Origin: Scilla litardierei
Lineage: Eukaryota; Streptophyta; Magnoliopsida; Asparagales; Asparagaceae
Assembly (NCBI GenBank): GCA_030789695.1
Contig: CM061142.1
Location: 146,539,637 to 146,603,636, forward strand
Length of the DNA stretch: 64,000 bases
Direction of reading: 5' to 3'
The position numbers and the translations under genes are program-made. Each line of letters begins with the position of its first letter. The first letter of the stretch is position 1. The notes below the pieces were generated by a model. The model was not told the DNA's origin. It worked only from the letters and a program-made list of their open reading frames with translations, and did not search any database. Shown piece after piece: positions 20,696-32,860 of this stretch.

Positions 20696-23560
20696 TATCT
20701 ATTATACAAATGAAATATGTTTTGCTGACTAGGACAAACCCAGTTGGCAGGGTTTGTCTTAGGTGGTGGATGGAGGGGTGTGCCATCTCATCTCCCCACA
20801 TAGGAGGTGAGGGGGTGGGTGGGATGTTAGTGTGGAGACCCAAAACAAAAGCCCTCACATTTTCCCCTAATTTCATTCTTGCTATCACTTTTTTATGGAA
20901 CAAACGAAGCCCCTCCCTCTCTACACTTTTTACAACTCATCCATTGTCCTTTTTGCACTTTCCCCTCCAAGTTTTTTTGCTCTTAATTAGGCTCATGCTT
21001 TTCGCATTTTCATATGTTTACCCCATGTTTTTCACATTTTTGCCCTCTTTTTGCACTTTGCCCGGCTGACGACTGACTCTATTTTAACTTTGCGCCTGGG
21101 TGATGTTTGTATCCATGGCATCTGAGCACGGGCATGTATTAGTATATATATACTTAGACAAAGGGTACCAAATAGCATAATATTATATTTGAACAAGCTG
21201 CGGCAATTAGTCTCGAGAGCATACATCTCTCAACAATATATAGACATTGGGATAGTTTTGCTATGATTTTTTTGAATTCTATTTCTACCGCTTTCCAAAT
21301 TTGATAAGAATTCTTAGTATAGTAGAATTTCACACGCCACATGTGTCATTACCATCTTACGCTCAACGTTAATCACTACCTTTATCGAGGACGAATCATG
21401 TCAAATCCTGCTTACACCACCTACACACACACCGTGTTTATCACACTTCCTCGATGAAATCAAGAATCATCGAAGCTCAACCGTGATTTACTGCTCATCG
21501 AGCGTTCAACCATTACTACTATTGACTTGACGCTACTGCCAATGACCCTCAGCAGCCCTCGATCATGCACTCCTCATCGCCCTCACATATGCCACTGCCA
21601 CGTGCATCATGTGCCACCATTTCCACTCATTACTACAGTGCAAACATCCATGTCTGCCTTTTTTATTATTCTTCTTATCTCTCTTGACACCAATGATCTT
21701 CTTACAACCACCTTCATCTATAGTTCAAACTCAAACATGATCAAACACCGTAAAGTGCTAATAGTAATCGTTAAGTTTTTCAAAACTCATAGAAACCCTG
21801 AATACGCAAGTAAGAAACTGACCACGTACAAGATCAAGAAGAACATCTTTATATACATTTTTCGATCAATCAAACTTGACCTACATATATGGCGCATCAA
21901 ATAGTAAAATCCATCATATGAACGGAATAAAAGATATAAGACAAACAATCATCTCACTAATAATCTCTCCTCTCTCTTACATACAATAGGTCTCTACTGC
22001 ATAGCATTTAAAGCCTCCAAAGCCAAAGCCCGCCTCTCATCTAACAATAAGATAGAAACATATATAAATATAGACACACACACAGTGTGTGTGTGCACGC
22101 GCACATGCGCTTGTGCGAAACGCCCTTGGTGTAAAAAGCACAACAATAGAATTTTGTGGTGTTTTTTCAACAATCCAAACCGTTGAATATGTTCTACACA
22201 TATTAATACACACACATACCAAAAATCAACAAAATCCTCCCCCCAAAATAATAATAATAATAATAATTTGACACTTGATCAGATCAGTAGAAAATGTTCT
22301 ATTGTCCGCTCCGCTGAATTTGTAATAGCTTGATGCGTGTCAAATTCCTCGAATATTCACCAATTATTTGCCCTAGGGCTTGGGTATATATATGCATGGA
22401 TTAAACATAGGGAAATATTTCTGAAAATAAATTCGCACCATAACTAGGTGCAAACTGTTCGCACAGGGTCATGTATATGTATGTATGCGCGTGTGTGTAA
22501 AAGGTTCAGACGGGATCAAGTCTATATATATGTGAGAAAAATGAGGATCCCCTTCTAGCTTAGGGCTGTGTGAAATTTAAATCCCCCATTGCCGTGAATT
22601 TGCATCTCCACTGTTCTGTCTTTGGACACAGGTGTTCCACTTGCCTTAATCACAATCAATGCATGCATGTGAACAGAAGGGAAAATACCAAAAATTTTGT
22701 AGTGGGGGGCTACGAATTTGGATCATCTCTATTGTGCATTTGTTTGTATCTATAAAATGCCAATAGCCATCCTTGTTCTAATGTTCATGCGTCTCATGAC
22801 TTGGCCTAATTTGCTCTAATGTTCATGCATCTCATGGCAATCGTTGGTATTTGACTTAAGATTCTGCGGAGAACAAGAAACAAATTTCCAATCTGTCAGT
22901 GATGGCCAAAACTGCTCTTTTTTTAATACATAAAACTGCTCTTAGTTTCAGGAAAAGTGCCATAAACCAAAACACTAGAAGAGCAAAATACTCCACTTCT
23001 GTAGCATGTTCAACAAACAATATTAATTATTTATACATCATCAAATAAAAAATTACAATTGCTTCCCGGTTTATCGAAAAAGAAAAAATAAAAAAATTAC
23101 AATTCATACTATTCTAGTAGGATGTAATAATTATTTAAGAATTCTTGCCTATTAAACCATAAATAGTCAGGCCCAGAAGATTTACAAACACCGAAGATTT
23201 ATCATTTTTCTGTCTCTACTTACTCCCCTCTCTAATCCTTCCTTCTTATGTTTTTTCATTATCACCTTCTTGCAAACCCATAAGAATACAAAATACAACT
23301 TGACAATATCGTTACCAATTGTATTACTAATCACTCAATCACAGAGTGATCGTAACAACCAATCTCTGCCACCAAAGGGATTATATCCACTCTCTCATTA
23401 CTTTAAGAGACTCTTACAGAAATTGAAAGCTTACAATACTCCTAATAGCCTTCGGTGCTTATGCATGTGAATCAAAAGTAAGCCGGGAGTGTATTTCTGT
23501 TTAATGGATTAAAAGCTTTGAAGAACAAAAATGAAAAATTTAAAATGGAGAATCAAAAGG
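20696..23560. other. Intergenic, no gene recognised
   Basis: AT-rich sequence. Visible features: a 9-bp inverted repeat GACAAACCC...GGGTTTGTC near 20,731-20,756; a (CA)n/(GT)n palindrome near 22,076-22,100; an (AAT)n run near 22,246-22,268. Open frames up to 125 codons (21,527-21,904) show no motif and no codon pattern I trust. Confidence 0.5.
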
Positions 23561-24030
23561 TGTCACGTCATGCTTCCCATTTTACCGGGAGCGACAACGC
23601 GAACGGACCCGCGATGTGCTTAAAACAAAGATGACTATTTTTTCCTTTCTAAATCTTTTCTTTCCTTCCTCCTTGGTTATAGCACACTGACGCGTCTGTG
23701 AATAAAAACGGCAGGATCTTGCATGCTTATAAGAAATAGTACAAATGACATTATTACAATACCAAAGTGTCTGAAAGAATAGTACAACGTAGGCCTAGTA
23801 TGGCCGAATCAACATAGTACACATATTACATTATTCCAAATTTAAAAGTGCAGTCGCGAAGGTGATCGTCTAGTCTTCAGTAGGTAGGTACTCCACGCAC
23901 TCTTCGAGCGATGGCTCGACTTCTACAGCAGTGTCTTCCACTAACTCACTGTCAATACCTGACGGACATTTCATAAAACAACAAAATGAAATGCACGTCA
24001 TCGAGGTTTACTTGGCAAATAATCTCCATA
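23561..24030 (-). mobile_element. Diverged gypsy LTR piece
   Basis: Starts TGTCACGTCATGCTTCCC at 23,561, matching the 3' terminus of the related LTRs (TGTCACGCCCCGCTTCCC), with the GGCCTAGTATGGCCG block and the micro-ORF at the expected spacing. The right end is unclear. Sequence around 24,080-24,290 belongs to another family, and LTR-like sequence may resume after it. Confidence 0.6.
23870..23974 (-). CDS. Acidic LTR micro-ORF, 34 aa
   Basis: Starts MKCPSGIDSELVED and ends YLPTED-stop; rich in Glu and Asp. The stop is 309 bases from the LTR 3' end, the same place as in the other gypsy LTRs, although the nucleotide sequence is far diverged. Function unknown. Confidence 0.35.
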   Translation of the reverse strand: MKCPSGIDSELVEDTAVEVEPSLEECVEYLPTED

Positions 24031-24079
24031 ACAGAAATGTTAAGTAATTTAATTAAGCCAAGATGAAATCATAACCATA

Positions 24080-24290
24080 ATCAATGTTTGCATTGATGAT
24101 AATTAGAATTCTAACATTGATACACACAAACGAGCTTAGTCAAGGTTGGCCAAGCATGTCACTATCCATGTGGGGTTATCCAAACTTGGACACAAGCGAT
24201 TCCATCTGGCTTGGTGAACTAATATTAAGAATGTCAATTACAATCTCTGCTCCATCAACAGTAATAATTTTACAGACGATCTTGGAGTGA
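24080..24290 (-). mobile_element. Fragment related to the copia leader at 17,450-17,640
   Basis: Shares GATAATTA(A/G)AATTCTAA, a TTTGGCCA/GTTGGCCA block, TCACTATCC, TTAAGAATGTC and a CTCCATC(A/G)A block in the same order and orientation. Boundaries are approximate. Confidence 0.5.
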
Positions 24291-25030
24291 GTATATAGAA
24301 GCAAGTAACAAGTTTAATTGTAAGAGCTACAACAATTAGACATTTGATAGCAATTTGCAACATGCGCATGGTAATATTATTGTATAAAATGAGTATGAGA
24401 CAAGTATAATATGTAAAACAAAGCATGTAACGACGGCATGACTATGATAAGAACGATATGTAAAGACTGCATTAATATTTCATAATCATCAGTTCTAGTG
24501 CTAAGTCCATGTCCAAGAGTATGAAACGTGACTATAATACGCCCCGTCACAGGAGCTACCAGTGACGCTACTTACCGAAGTACCCCATATCTTGGACAAC
24601 GGTCAATTTACTTGCCTCATATGTAGAGGTAGCAATAGAGCAGATACAGACACTCCCGTATCTTCTTGAACATAGACTACCCCAATCGCACAGGTCAAGT
24701 CAAGTGTCGGGTCAATTACTTTTACTATATACTGTCATTTAAGTTCCATCAGCGTTCAGCCGTTTCTGTTCAATTTCATCATATCAGATACGCACAACAT
24801 ATCCACTGTGTCTTATGAGTCCATACAAGAGTTTCACATCATTTTACAATTTTACAATTACCATTTAACAATTTTACAATGAGTTAAAACCGGCAGTTAT
24901 GCTAAGAAAAGTACACAGAAATAATTAAAACTAAGCAGATGAGTATAATTAAGCATAAAATATTTTTGCATCCAAGTCATAAGATGAGTCGCATGGGACG
25001 TCCATAGCTAAAATCACCCCGTGCTCAATG
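24291..25030. other. Unassigned AT-rich sequence
   Basis: No coding motif seen. It may include more of the diverged gypsy LTR (ACGCCCCGTCACAGG near 24,540), but I cannot align it with confidence. Confidence 0.35.
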
Positions 25031-25034
25031 TCTG

Positions 25035-26110
25035 CGACTAGGTTTGCGAACCTCGATGCACTCATATCCTTAAGAGTTCTCGAGGGGATCGAAACCCTGT
25101 TCGCCAATACTTTTGCATACATGCGTGGAAATTTATGTGCGCCCTACTCTAATGTTCCTTAGCTCTTTGCACCGCGCTAGGGATGGGATCTCATTCTGCT
25201 TTTGGAAAGCAGATCGTGAGCTTACATTTGACCAGTTAGATGAACTTTTTGGTTGGCCTGCCGATGGGAGAGTTAGCCCCGATAAGAGTCTGTACCCCGA
25301 TCAGTTTCGAGCAGGAACATTCTAGAGGGAGATTACAGGATCAGGAGCCTTTGACTCGAGGATGGCCAAGGCCGATTGTCCACTCGTGCCTTAGGATAGC
25401 CCACCGGATCCAAGCTTGCACTATATTTGCTAGGACCGACTGTGGCATGGTAAACCACATGGAGATCCTATTCCTATGGCTCATGACTTAGCCCCAATAT
25501 TATGATGCTAACACTGACCTCTACACACCCCACAACCCCCTCCGGAGCTCAGAGTGGACGGTCTCTAAGCTCATGAAGGTTGCCACCGCCCCTACGGGAG
25601 ATATATGTTGGGGCGGCCTCATCACTCTTATTGCACTTCACACATCCTTTCAAATTGAGCTAACCAACGACCTCTTGTGTGCCGAGGGCCCTACATCGCT
25701 TGACATGGATGCCTTTATTAGGATGTTCATAATCAGAATGAGGGGAGAAGGGAGATATTTTTGGCTTTATGGATATCATCACATCGATTATACCATCTTG
25801 CCCAACCCCATTTTCTCCCGAATCGACGCGGCCACGAACTAGTTTTTCCCATCTGATATTGGCTGCGAGCGTGTCGTAGAGCCCGAGCTCCATGTACACC
25901 ATTCACCTGAGCAGCACAGCCGCCCATCACACTTCGAGTAGGGCGGTACCTCAGGATCACATCAGGACCATTGCCCACTCCTCGAGAACTTCAATTCCTG
26001 ATTTAGTCGTATGGAGCGAGTCGTTGAGGGCTTTCTCCAATTTCATATTAGAGAGCATCAGTCGTACAACCTGACTTCCCCCTCCTCCCCCGATGGAGGA
26101 GACGAGTGAC
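25035..26110 (+). pseudogene. Athila ORF-1/env-like protein fragment
   Basis: Broken frames carry VRPTLMFLSSLHRA, FWKADRELTFDQLDELFGWP, ILFLWLMT, GDICWGGLITLIALHTSFQ and FWLYGYHHIDYTILP in order. They correspond to TYIRPTLKVLSSI, LMDRECEITLDMLRAYFQWP, GGLITLLAP and VWLHGPFGVDYMVLP in the element at 60,461-61,090. This is the Athila ORF-1 type region, found downstream of integrase. At least three frameshifts or stops. Its function in any plant is not established. It is a fragment with no LTR of its own in view. Confidence 0.7.
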
Positions 26111-26170
26111 CCCCACCCATACTATTGCCACATTCACCTCACTTAGACACATCGGGGGTAATGTGTCATT

Positions 26171-26217
26171 CTAGCTTGGGGGAGGCGTTTCACTAGCTTC
26201 ACCTCTAGCTTGGGGGA
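26171..26217 (+). other. Two polypurine motifs CTAGCTTGGGGGAG
   Basis: Copies at 26,171 and 26,204, the same motif that precedes Athila LTRs and recurs inside their 3' regions in this window. Confidence 0.6.
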
Positions 26218-26344
26218 GTCAGCCGGGTCACGTCGAGTTCTGGGAGTTGGTGTAGTCTTTTTTCTCTGATTTGATGATTGAAGATGTTGACTTGTGCTGC
26301 CTGTCGGAGCCGTCATTGTGTATGCATGTTGATGACCTTGTTCG

Positions 26345-26493
26345 TTGTATAGTGCATGTATACATGAGTGTATAGTATATTCATATAGCGTTGTTTGTAT
26401 TTCTTGGGTAGGAAAACCTAGACTATTCAATCTCTGGTCAGACCTTTAACATAGAAAGTCAGAGTGCGGACTTTGTTTTTAAGGTGGATAGAA
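26345..26493 (+). mobile_element. Extra copy of the 3' interior end of the gypsy derivative
   Basis: Matches 32,711-32,860 almost base for base, including the purine-rich end before the LTR (AAGGTGGATAGAA versus AAAGTGGATAGAA). It lies upstream of the left LTR, where a simple insertion would have flanking DNA. This implies a third LTR-interior unit, now deleted on its left side, or a recombination product. Confidence 0.8.
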
Positions 26494-29400
26494 TGTAATG
26501 ACCCCAATTTTAATGTATGCGTATTTATGTGTATTTTGGCGTAAATACGTACGTATAATTTTTGGGAGTATGCTTGTATTTTTCTTTAATTATTTTGGTG
26601 TAGGAATTATTTTTAAAAGATTTTAAACGCATCATTGATATTAGTAAATAAGAGTATTAGGATGAAATACCATGTATTAAAAGAGGTATGATGTATTTCC
26701 TCTTGTATTTTTATTTTCCTAAAAATACAAATTCAAAAATTAGTAGCCATGACACATAACCTACTAATGAGGCATCTTGCATGGTAAAGAGTATACACAT
26801 GGCATTAGCTTTTGACTAAATGAATGGTTGAGAATTTTTGGGAGAAAATCAAATTATCAAAAAAGGAAAACCAAAACCAAAATTCCTTCATCTCTCCCTC
26901 ATTCTCACCCTCTCCTCTCTCTCTCTCTCTCAAATCTGTCCAAATTTTCATCCTCCCCTTTTCTCCCTTTTTCTCCACCATCCCACCACCACTCTCCTCC
27001 CAAATCACCACCCATTCCACCACCAAGAAGCCATGCCCTTTCCTCATCATTTTAACACCAAAATCACCTCAAACACTCCCCAAAAATCCAATTTTTAAAG
27101 GTCAAGTTAGTAGCTTGAAGGAGGACTAGTAGCCCAAGTTCATCAATGACTAAGAAGGGCCAAAGAAAGAAATTTGGAGGATTTTGTAAGGTAGAGCTCC
27201 TAATCACTTAAGTAGGATTTAGTTTTAGGAATGGAGTTTGAATTATGTTAGCAAAATTATAAAACTTTTGTGTTGAAATTATGTTTCGAATTCATGATAG
27301 GATCTATGCATTAACAATTTCAATTTTGTTCCATGATGATTACTTCAAATTAGTAGCATGTTGTAATAAGATGGTATGTTTGTTTGCAATATTTTTCATA
27401 CTTAAAATTTGCACTTCTATGAGATGTTGGAAAATTGGAAGCATGATAATAATATGTAGATGTTGTAGCTCTATTGGTCATGCTAGTGTAGTCATATCAT
27501 TAAGGATATATTGACCATGTTAGAGAAGTAGTTTTGCTTGAAAATTAAGTTGCTGGAATTTTTCTTAGCACAGGACATCAAATTAGAAAAATTGTAGAAA
27601 ATAGCACAAAAATCAGAAAAATACAATCGAGGACACTACGGAAATCTGCAGAAAATTATCTACAACTTTGATGATGGACCGAAAGTTAATTCTGACTGTA
27701 CATAGGGTAACAGAGCCAATCTTTCTGCAGTAGCAGTTTTAGGCAGATTCATAAATGATTTTTGAATATTGAGATGATCATGTTATATTTGACTTTAACC
27801 TTTCAATTGAGTTAATTAGTTCATGTGGTTATCTTGCAAATGGATAAAATTTCAGAATGGTAATAGTTTGTTAAAATTGTAGAACCATTTGTTAAGCGTT
27901 AATGCACATATGGGTAATGTTCGTCTTGTTGTCACTTAAGTTTTGTTTAATTTCAGTCATCAAATTATTCATATGCTTATGTTCCATGATTAGTAGTACG
28001 TTGGACATGATTAGATTGTAATATGGTTAAATGGTAGTATTATTGTTCATACCATAAATCATATGCTAGTGTTATAGTTCCCTTTTGGTTAAGTATGATA
28101 TTAGAGACATTATTCATGTTGTATGCATGTTTATATTTCCATGTAAATTTTCATAAGAAGATAACAATGGAACTATGCGATAATGAAATGAAAAGACGAT
28201 TGTCGTTGCTGAATTACGACATCGGTGAAATTATGAAAGAGAAGGAGAGATGAAAAAGCGGTAGTCGGATCGCTAAATGATTTGTTGAAAAATGAAGAAA
28301 TACTTTAAAAACTGAGAGTGAGGATAAGAGTTTGACATCGGGAGCTCAGTCCATTCTAAAATGGGTGAGACTCCGGATGTGGGTTTGGGGTAAACACATG
28401 TAAACTTTAGGAGTTAAGGAGCGGACGTATGAATGATGATTTCTCGCTCGATGTGTTACCCCCAAAAGGGGAGTTGGAGAGGGCTAGAGAGGCCACTGGT
28501 GTGCTTGTGTCGCACCATGACGGTAAATGATGGTTTCTCTGTTTGTCCGACAGAAAAACCGAGATGAGTCTCGCTCTAGTGCCTTGCCCCGTTCGGGCAC
28601 GGAGTTATGAGAGGCCTCTCCAGTGCACGTGTCGCTAGAGTGGTACCACTTTTTCACCCACCTTGGGTGAAGTCCGACTCCTTAGCGTCCTACGGTTTAC
28701 ACAGGTTTCCAAACATACGAACCAATAACTTTAATTATAAATACTTTAATTATAAATGCTTTAATTATAAATGATGTTATCCCACGTTACTTGTTTCTAT
28801 GTTACTTTAATGCGGTTAACTCATGCCTATTCATTCTATTGTTCACTTGAATATTACAACTGCATGTTCATATGTTCTCTTGCTTACCTCCAATACTTGC
28901 ATGTTATAATATAGTTCCTTATGCATGTTTACAAGTTCTTCTTTAATTCTTGCATGTCATGTTGTGAACATTTTTGTAAATTACTATGAACCTTACTTGT
29001 TAAGACCAACATCCCTAGATAGGTAGACCAGTTCTAAAACTGGGTTCTACTAGAGTGTTAGGAGTTTCTACTGGGTCATGCGTTGACGTGTCCCCGTTGA
29101 CTTTCAGGTCATGTGAGTTGGAGGTTGGAGATAGCAGCTGCAGCTTTGGAGTTGGTGATCAGTTGTAGTATTGGGTGGTGAGGGGTATGATGAGAGACTT
29201 GTACTTTTGGTGTTTCTTTTTCGGGTGAAAATTTGTACTTAGAGTTGTGAATATGAAGATGTTGGTGTATGTATAAGATGTATCAATGTATCAATAAAAT
29301 GGAATATTGTGCTTTTGTTATTTTCTTAGTGTTTTTATCTGTGATGGAGTTTTATTGTACTTCCCAGCACGTGCGTAGTACCTGCAGTGTTCTTCCTACT

Positions 29401-29496
29401 CTCTTCTTTTCCTTCTTTCGATGTAACGCTCGCCTCTTCGGGAATACATGATATGGATTTGTACTTATCGGGTATTCCGGGGACCGGGTCGTTACA
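26494..29496 (+). mobile_element. Gypsy-derivative LTR, left (3,003 bp)
   Basis: Starts TGTAATGACCCC and ends GGGTCGTTACA, so the ends are near-perfect 11-bp inverted repeats. Direct repeat of 32,861-35,935. It holds a CT-rich tract (26,893-26,935), three copies of a TTTAATTATAAAT unit near 28,730-28,770 (one in the other LTR), and a decayed relative of the acidic micro-ORF that ends GDQL-stop at 29,166-29,168, 328 bases from its 3' end. The CT-tract reading frames are not genes. Confidence 0.9.
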
Positions 29497-32400
29497 GTTG
29501 GTGGCCCATGCAGGTCTCCGCACTGCGGCGTGCGTAAGGATAGTGCGGGTAATGTTCCATAAGGGTAGTTGTGTCCTAAGGTGGGTAGGTGATCGGCCTT
29601 AGGGTAAGTTCCTGGTATTAGGAGAACCGAGGCAAATAGCTTCTTGATGGTAAACATGGGTAGTTGTTTGTATGTATACATATATGTATGGATGGGTACG
29701 TGTTTGCATGGATATATTAGTATTGTGTGCATATTGGCATGTATTCCTATAGGCATGTTTCTATAGATATATCTGTAAGTAAGCAGCATTATAGATACTT
29801 GTATGACTACTTGTGTGTATTCTTATAACTCATAGTATAAGTGTTCGTATATGGGCAAACTATGAGGTGTATATATAGAAATGTTATTTATATGAATTAA
29901 GGAGTAGATAATATATGATGTGTAAATCTAAGTGTGAGGCATACTATCTGTGTAATGAAGTATTATGTGTCGAATATAAATATGTGCTAATATATATTTT
30001 ATCTACATCTGAGTGTATGTGGATGACTATATGATTTTATGTATAGTTGTAGGTATAGATACTGAATTATATATTTAAGGGATGTGTATGTGCATGACTA
30101 TATGATTTTATGTATAGTTGTAGGTATAGATACTGAATTATATATTTAAGGGATGTAAGGAGATAATTTGTATATGGATATCTAAGGATGTTTATATATA
30201 TATGGAGTATTTGTGTGTATAAATATTAGTGTATAAATAAATTCGTGATGTATGTGTTGGTATATGGATGTCGCTTGTACGTCTGGGTGGATGTACATTT
30301 GGACGTATAAGAGTGTATGATGGTATACATGGAATAATTATATGTGTATGCGGTTATGTGTTTGTATGAATATACAAGTATTGTATGTCCGTTGTCGAAT
30401 GTATCTGTGTGCTATACTTATATGCATATCTGTAGCTATACATACATGTATATGCTACTACCTAAGCTACTTGTGTGACTATACATTAGTATGTGATATT
30501 ATAAGTATATGTGTTAGTATGTGGTTGCACTATCAGATGTAGGTGCAATAGAGTGATTGTATTAATTGAGATGTAAGTAGTAAGTATGTATATATATTTA
30601 TAGTGTGATATATATAGCCTGTATGTGTGGATCCAAGGATCCATGTGTTCCACTCATTTGAACTAGCATACTCTTGGTATATGAGTATATTATGGTTGTC
30701 TGTTGTGTTGAATATGCATATGTGGTGATATACGTGATATGTATATAATTATAAGTATGGTTGTAAACGTTATGCTTATACATGTGTATGGATACTTATA
30801 TCATTATATAGATTTATTGTGTAGTGACTATATACTGTATGTGATGTATGCACATGTAGAGTGTGCAAATGCATGTGTGGATCCTTAAGTTCCACCCATG
30901 TATGTGTGGATATGTCTTAAGAGTATTAGTGTTATGAGCTGATGTATGTGATGAGTATATAATACATGTATGGCTGTAAACTGGTACGCTTACGCCTGTA
31001 TATAAATGAATATAATTTTGTATGGTTATCTATGTGTATTGATATTGATATGATAGATCTTGTGCAATGATACATCTGTGAATGTTGGATGGGTACTAGG
31101 AGACATACATGATTGTATGTCTGAGTATAGAGGTGCATGCGTATATATGTTAGCATATGGTAACATATAAGAAGTGTGTATCATGGACCTATATAGTTGA
31201 TTGAGCTCAAAGCGATGTATAGATACGGTATACCGTATGTATTGGTAATATGTGATGTATATGTACATGCTGACTGTGTAAATCCATGTGCGGATCTTTG
31301 TGTTCCACTCAAGCATGAGTGGGCATGCCCTAGGTGTACTAGATTTGTGTGTTTGATACATATATGAAAGATGTATATGGTTGCCTGTCTGACTGTAAGC
31401 GGATACGCTTACACCGGTGTTGGATGGATATATCATTATGTGAATATCTGTGTGCGTTGGTATTATTGTATGAGACTCTATGTGATGATATGTATGTGTA
31501 TGCATACTAGAAATGTGGTAGTGTAAATTGATATAGTGAGATATGTATATATGAGTATAACTACTATTGGAGGTGTATCATACGTAGTGTGTGAAATATA
31601 TTGGCTTACTAAATGGTGTGTATATAGATATATATACTGTATTGATATAATTCTTGTGATATTATTTATACATAGTATTGTGTGTGTATATATACTGCAT
31701 TGAATATATGTTACGCTGACGGCTTGTATGTAAGTATATTTGTAACGTGTATAGGTGGATAAATATAGACTTACATGAGTGAATATTGAATATGAATACA
31801 TATGAATGTATACTTGCATATATAAAGTGAGTGTGTACTAGAAGGTTGATATACTATACATACATACTGTCAGGACTATTTACTATAGTGATATGTACTG
31901 TGTGCATACTTGAGTGCGAACTATTATTTATAATTGTCTATATAGTTGAAGGTGTTTATACTTACGTGCTTAAGTGATATGCTTGTGTATCCCACTGGAT
32001 ATGTGGTGTGCATCATATCGGTGTGTAAAGTATTGGTGTATGACTACCTACTATAATTGTATCGATATTTGGATATACCTATTTGCATATGTCTGTTAGT
32101 AAGGTTGTATGCATATTGGATGTGATGTATATAGTAGTATGTGTATCTATAAATGGATGTATACTTGAACTATACTCTAATGTATCTAGGTATACCCAAA
32201 GGTATGTGTATGTGTAAGTATGCTAGCTTTGTGACTTATGAGTAGGGTGTGTTTAAATATCATGTGAACATGTATGTATGGAGATATATAAATACAAGGA
32301 GTGTGTGATTACATATAAAGGTGTATGTATTTAGATATATCTATATGTATCCATGATATAGCATATTTCTTTGGACATGTATTTGTGTATATCTATATGT

Positions 32401-32860
32401 AAGTGTATATATAGTGGGTATAATAAGTGTATAAATATTAGAGTGTATATTGATGTCTTGGGTGTATCTATCATATTTCTACTTATTGCTATGTATGACA
32501 TTGATACATGTGTCCATGTGTATAGGTGTACTAGTATGTGTGTATATATTAGTCTGTATATATATGTGAGTGTTCTCATGCAATATAGATATATTGTGAG
32601 TACATGGATGGATGTGGAATGTATAGTACTATGTATGTGTTGTGATGATTTGTCTGTGTCTATACCTATATTCTTGGATAAGAATGTGTGTATATATGTG
32701 TATAATCTACGGTATAGTGCATGTATACATGAGTGTATAGTATATTCATATAGTGTTGTTTGTATTTCTTGGGTAGGAAAACCCTTAGACTATTCAATCT
32801 CCGGTCAGACCTTTAGCATAGAAAGTCCGAGGGCGGACTTTGTTTTTAAAGTGGATAGAA
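29497..32860 (+). mobile_element. Non-coding interior of a large gypsy derivative (LARD-like)
   Basis: 3.36 kb with no gag or pol motif on either strand. From about 29,640 to 32,740 the plus strand has very little C and is made of TATGTG, GTATAT and TGTATA steps. Short purine tracts lie at the 3' end before the LTR. Many open frames arise from base bias alone. Length and lack of coding fit a large retrotransposon derivative that depends on another element for proteins. Confidence 0.75.
29498..29514 (+). other. Candidate primer-binding site, unusual sequence
   Basis: TTGGTGGCCCATGCAGG, one base after the LTR. Shared with the minus-strand element at 3,463-3,483 (one difference), but not the common initiator-Met site. 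Confidence 0.5.

Noticed and set aside
21527..21904. 125-codon ORF
   Set aside because: No motif, ends in Lys/Ile-rich AT sequence, no splice or promoter signal.
26824..27129. Ser/Pro-rich ORFs (also at 33,193-33,484)
   Set aside because: Translation of a CT-rich tract in the LTR, open in three frames.
29352..29789. 145-codon minus-strand ORF
   Set aside because: Crosses the LTR-interior junction and primer site on the wrong strand.
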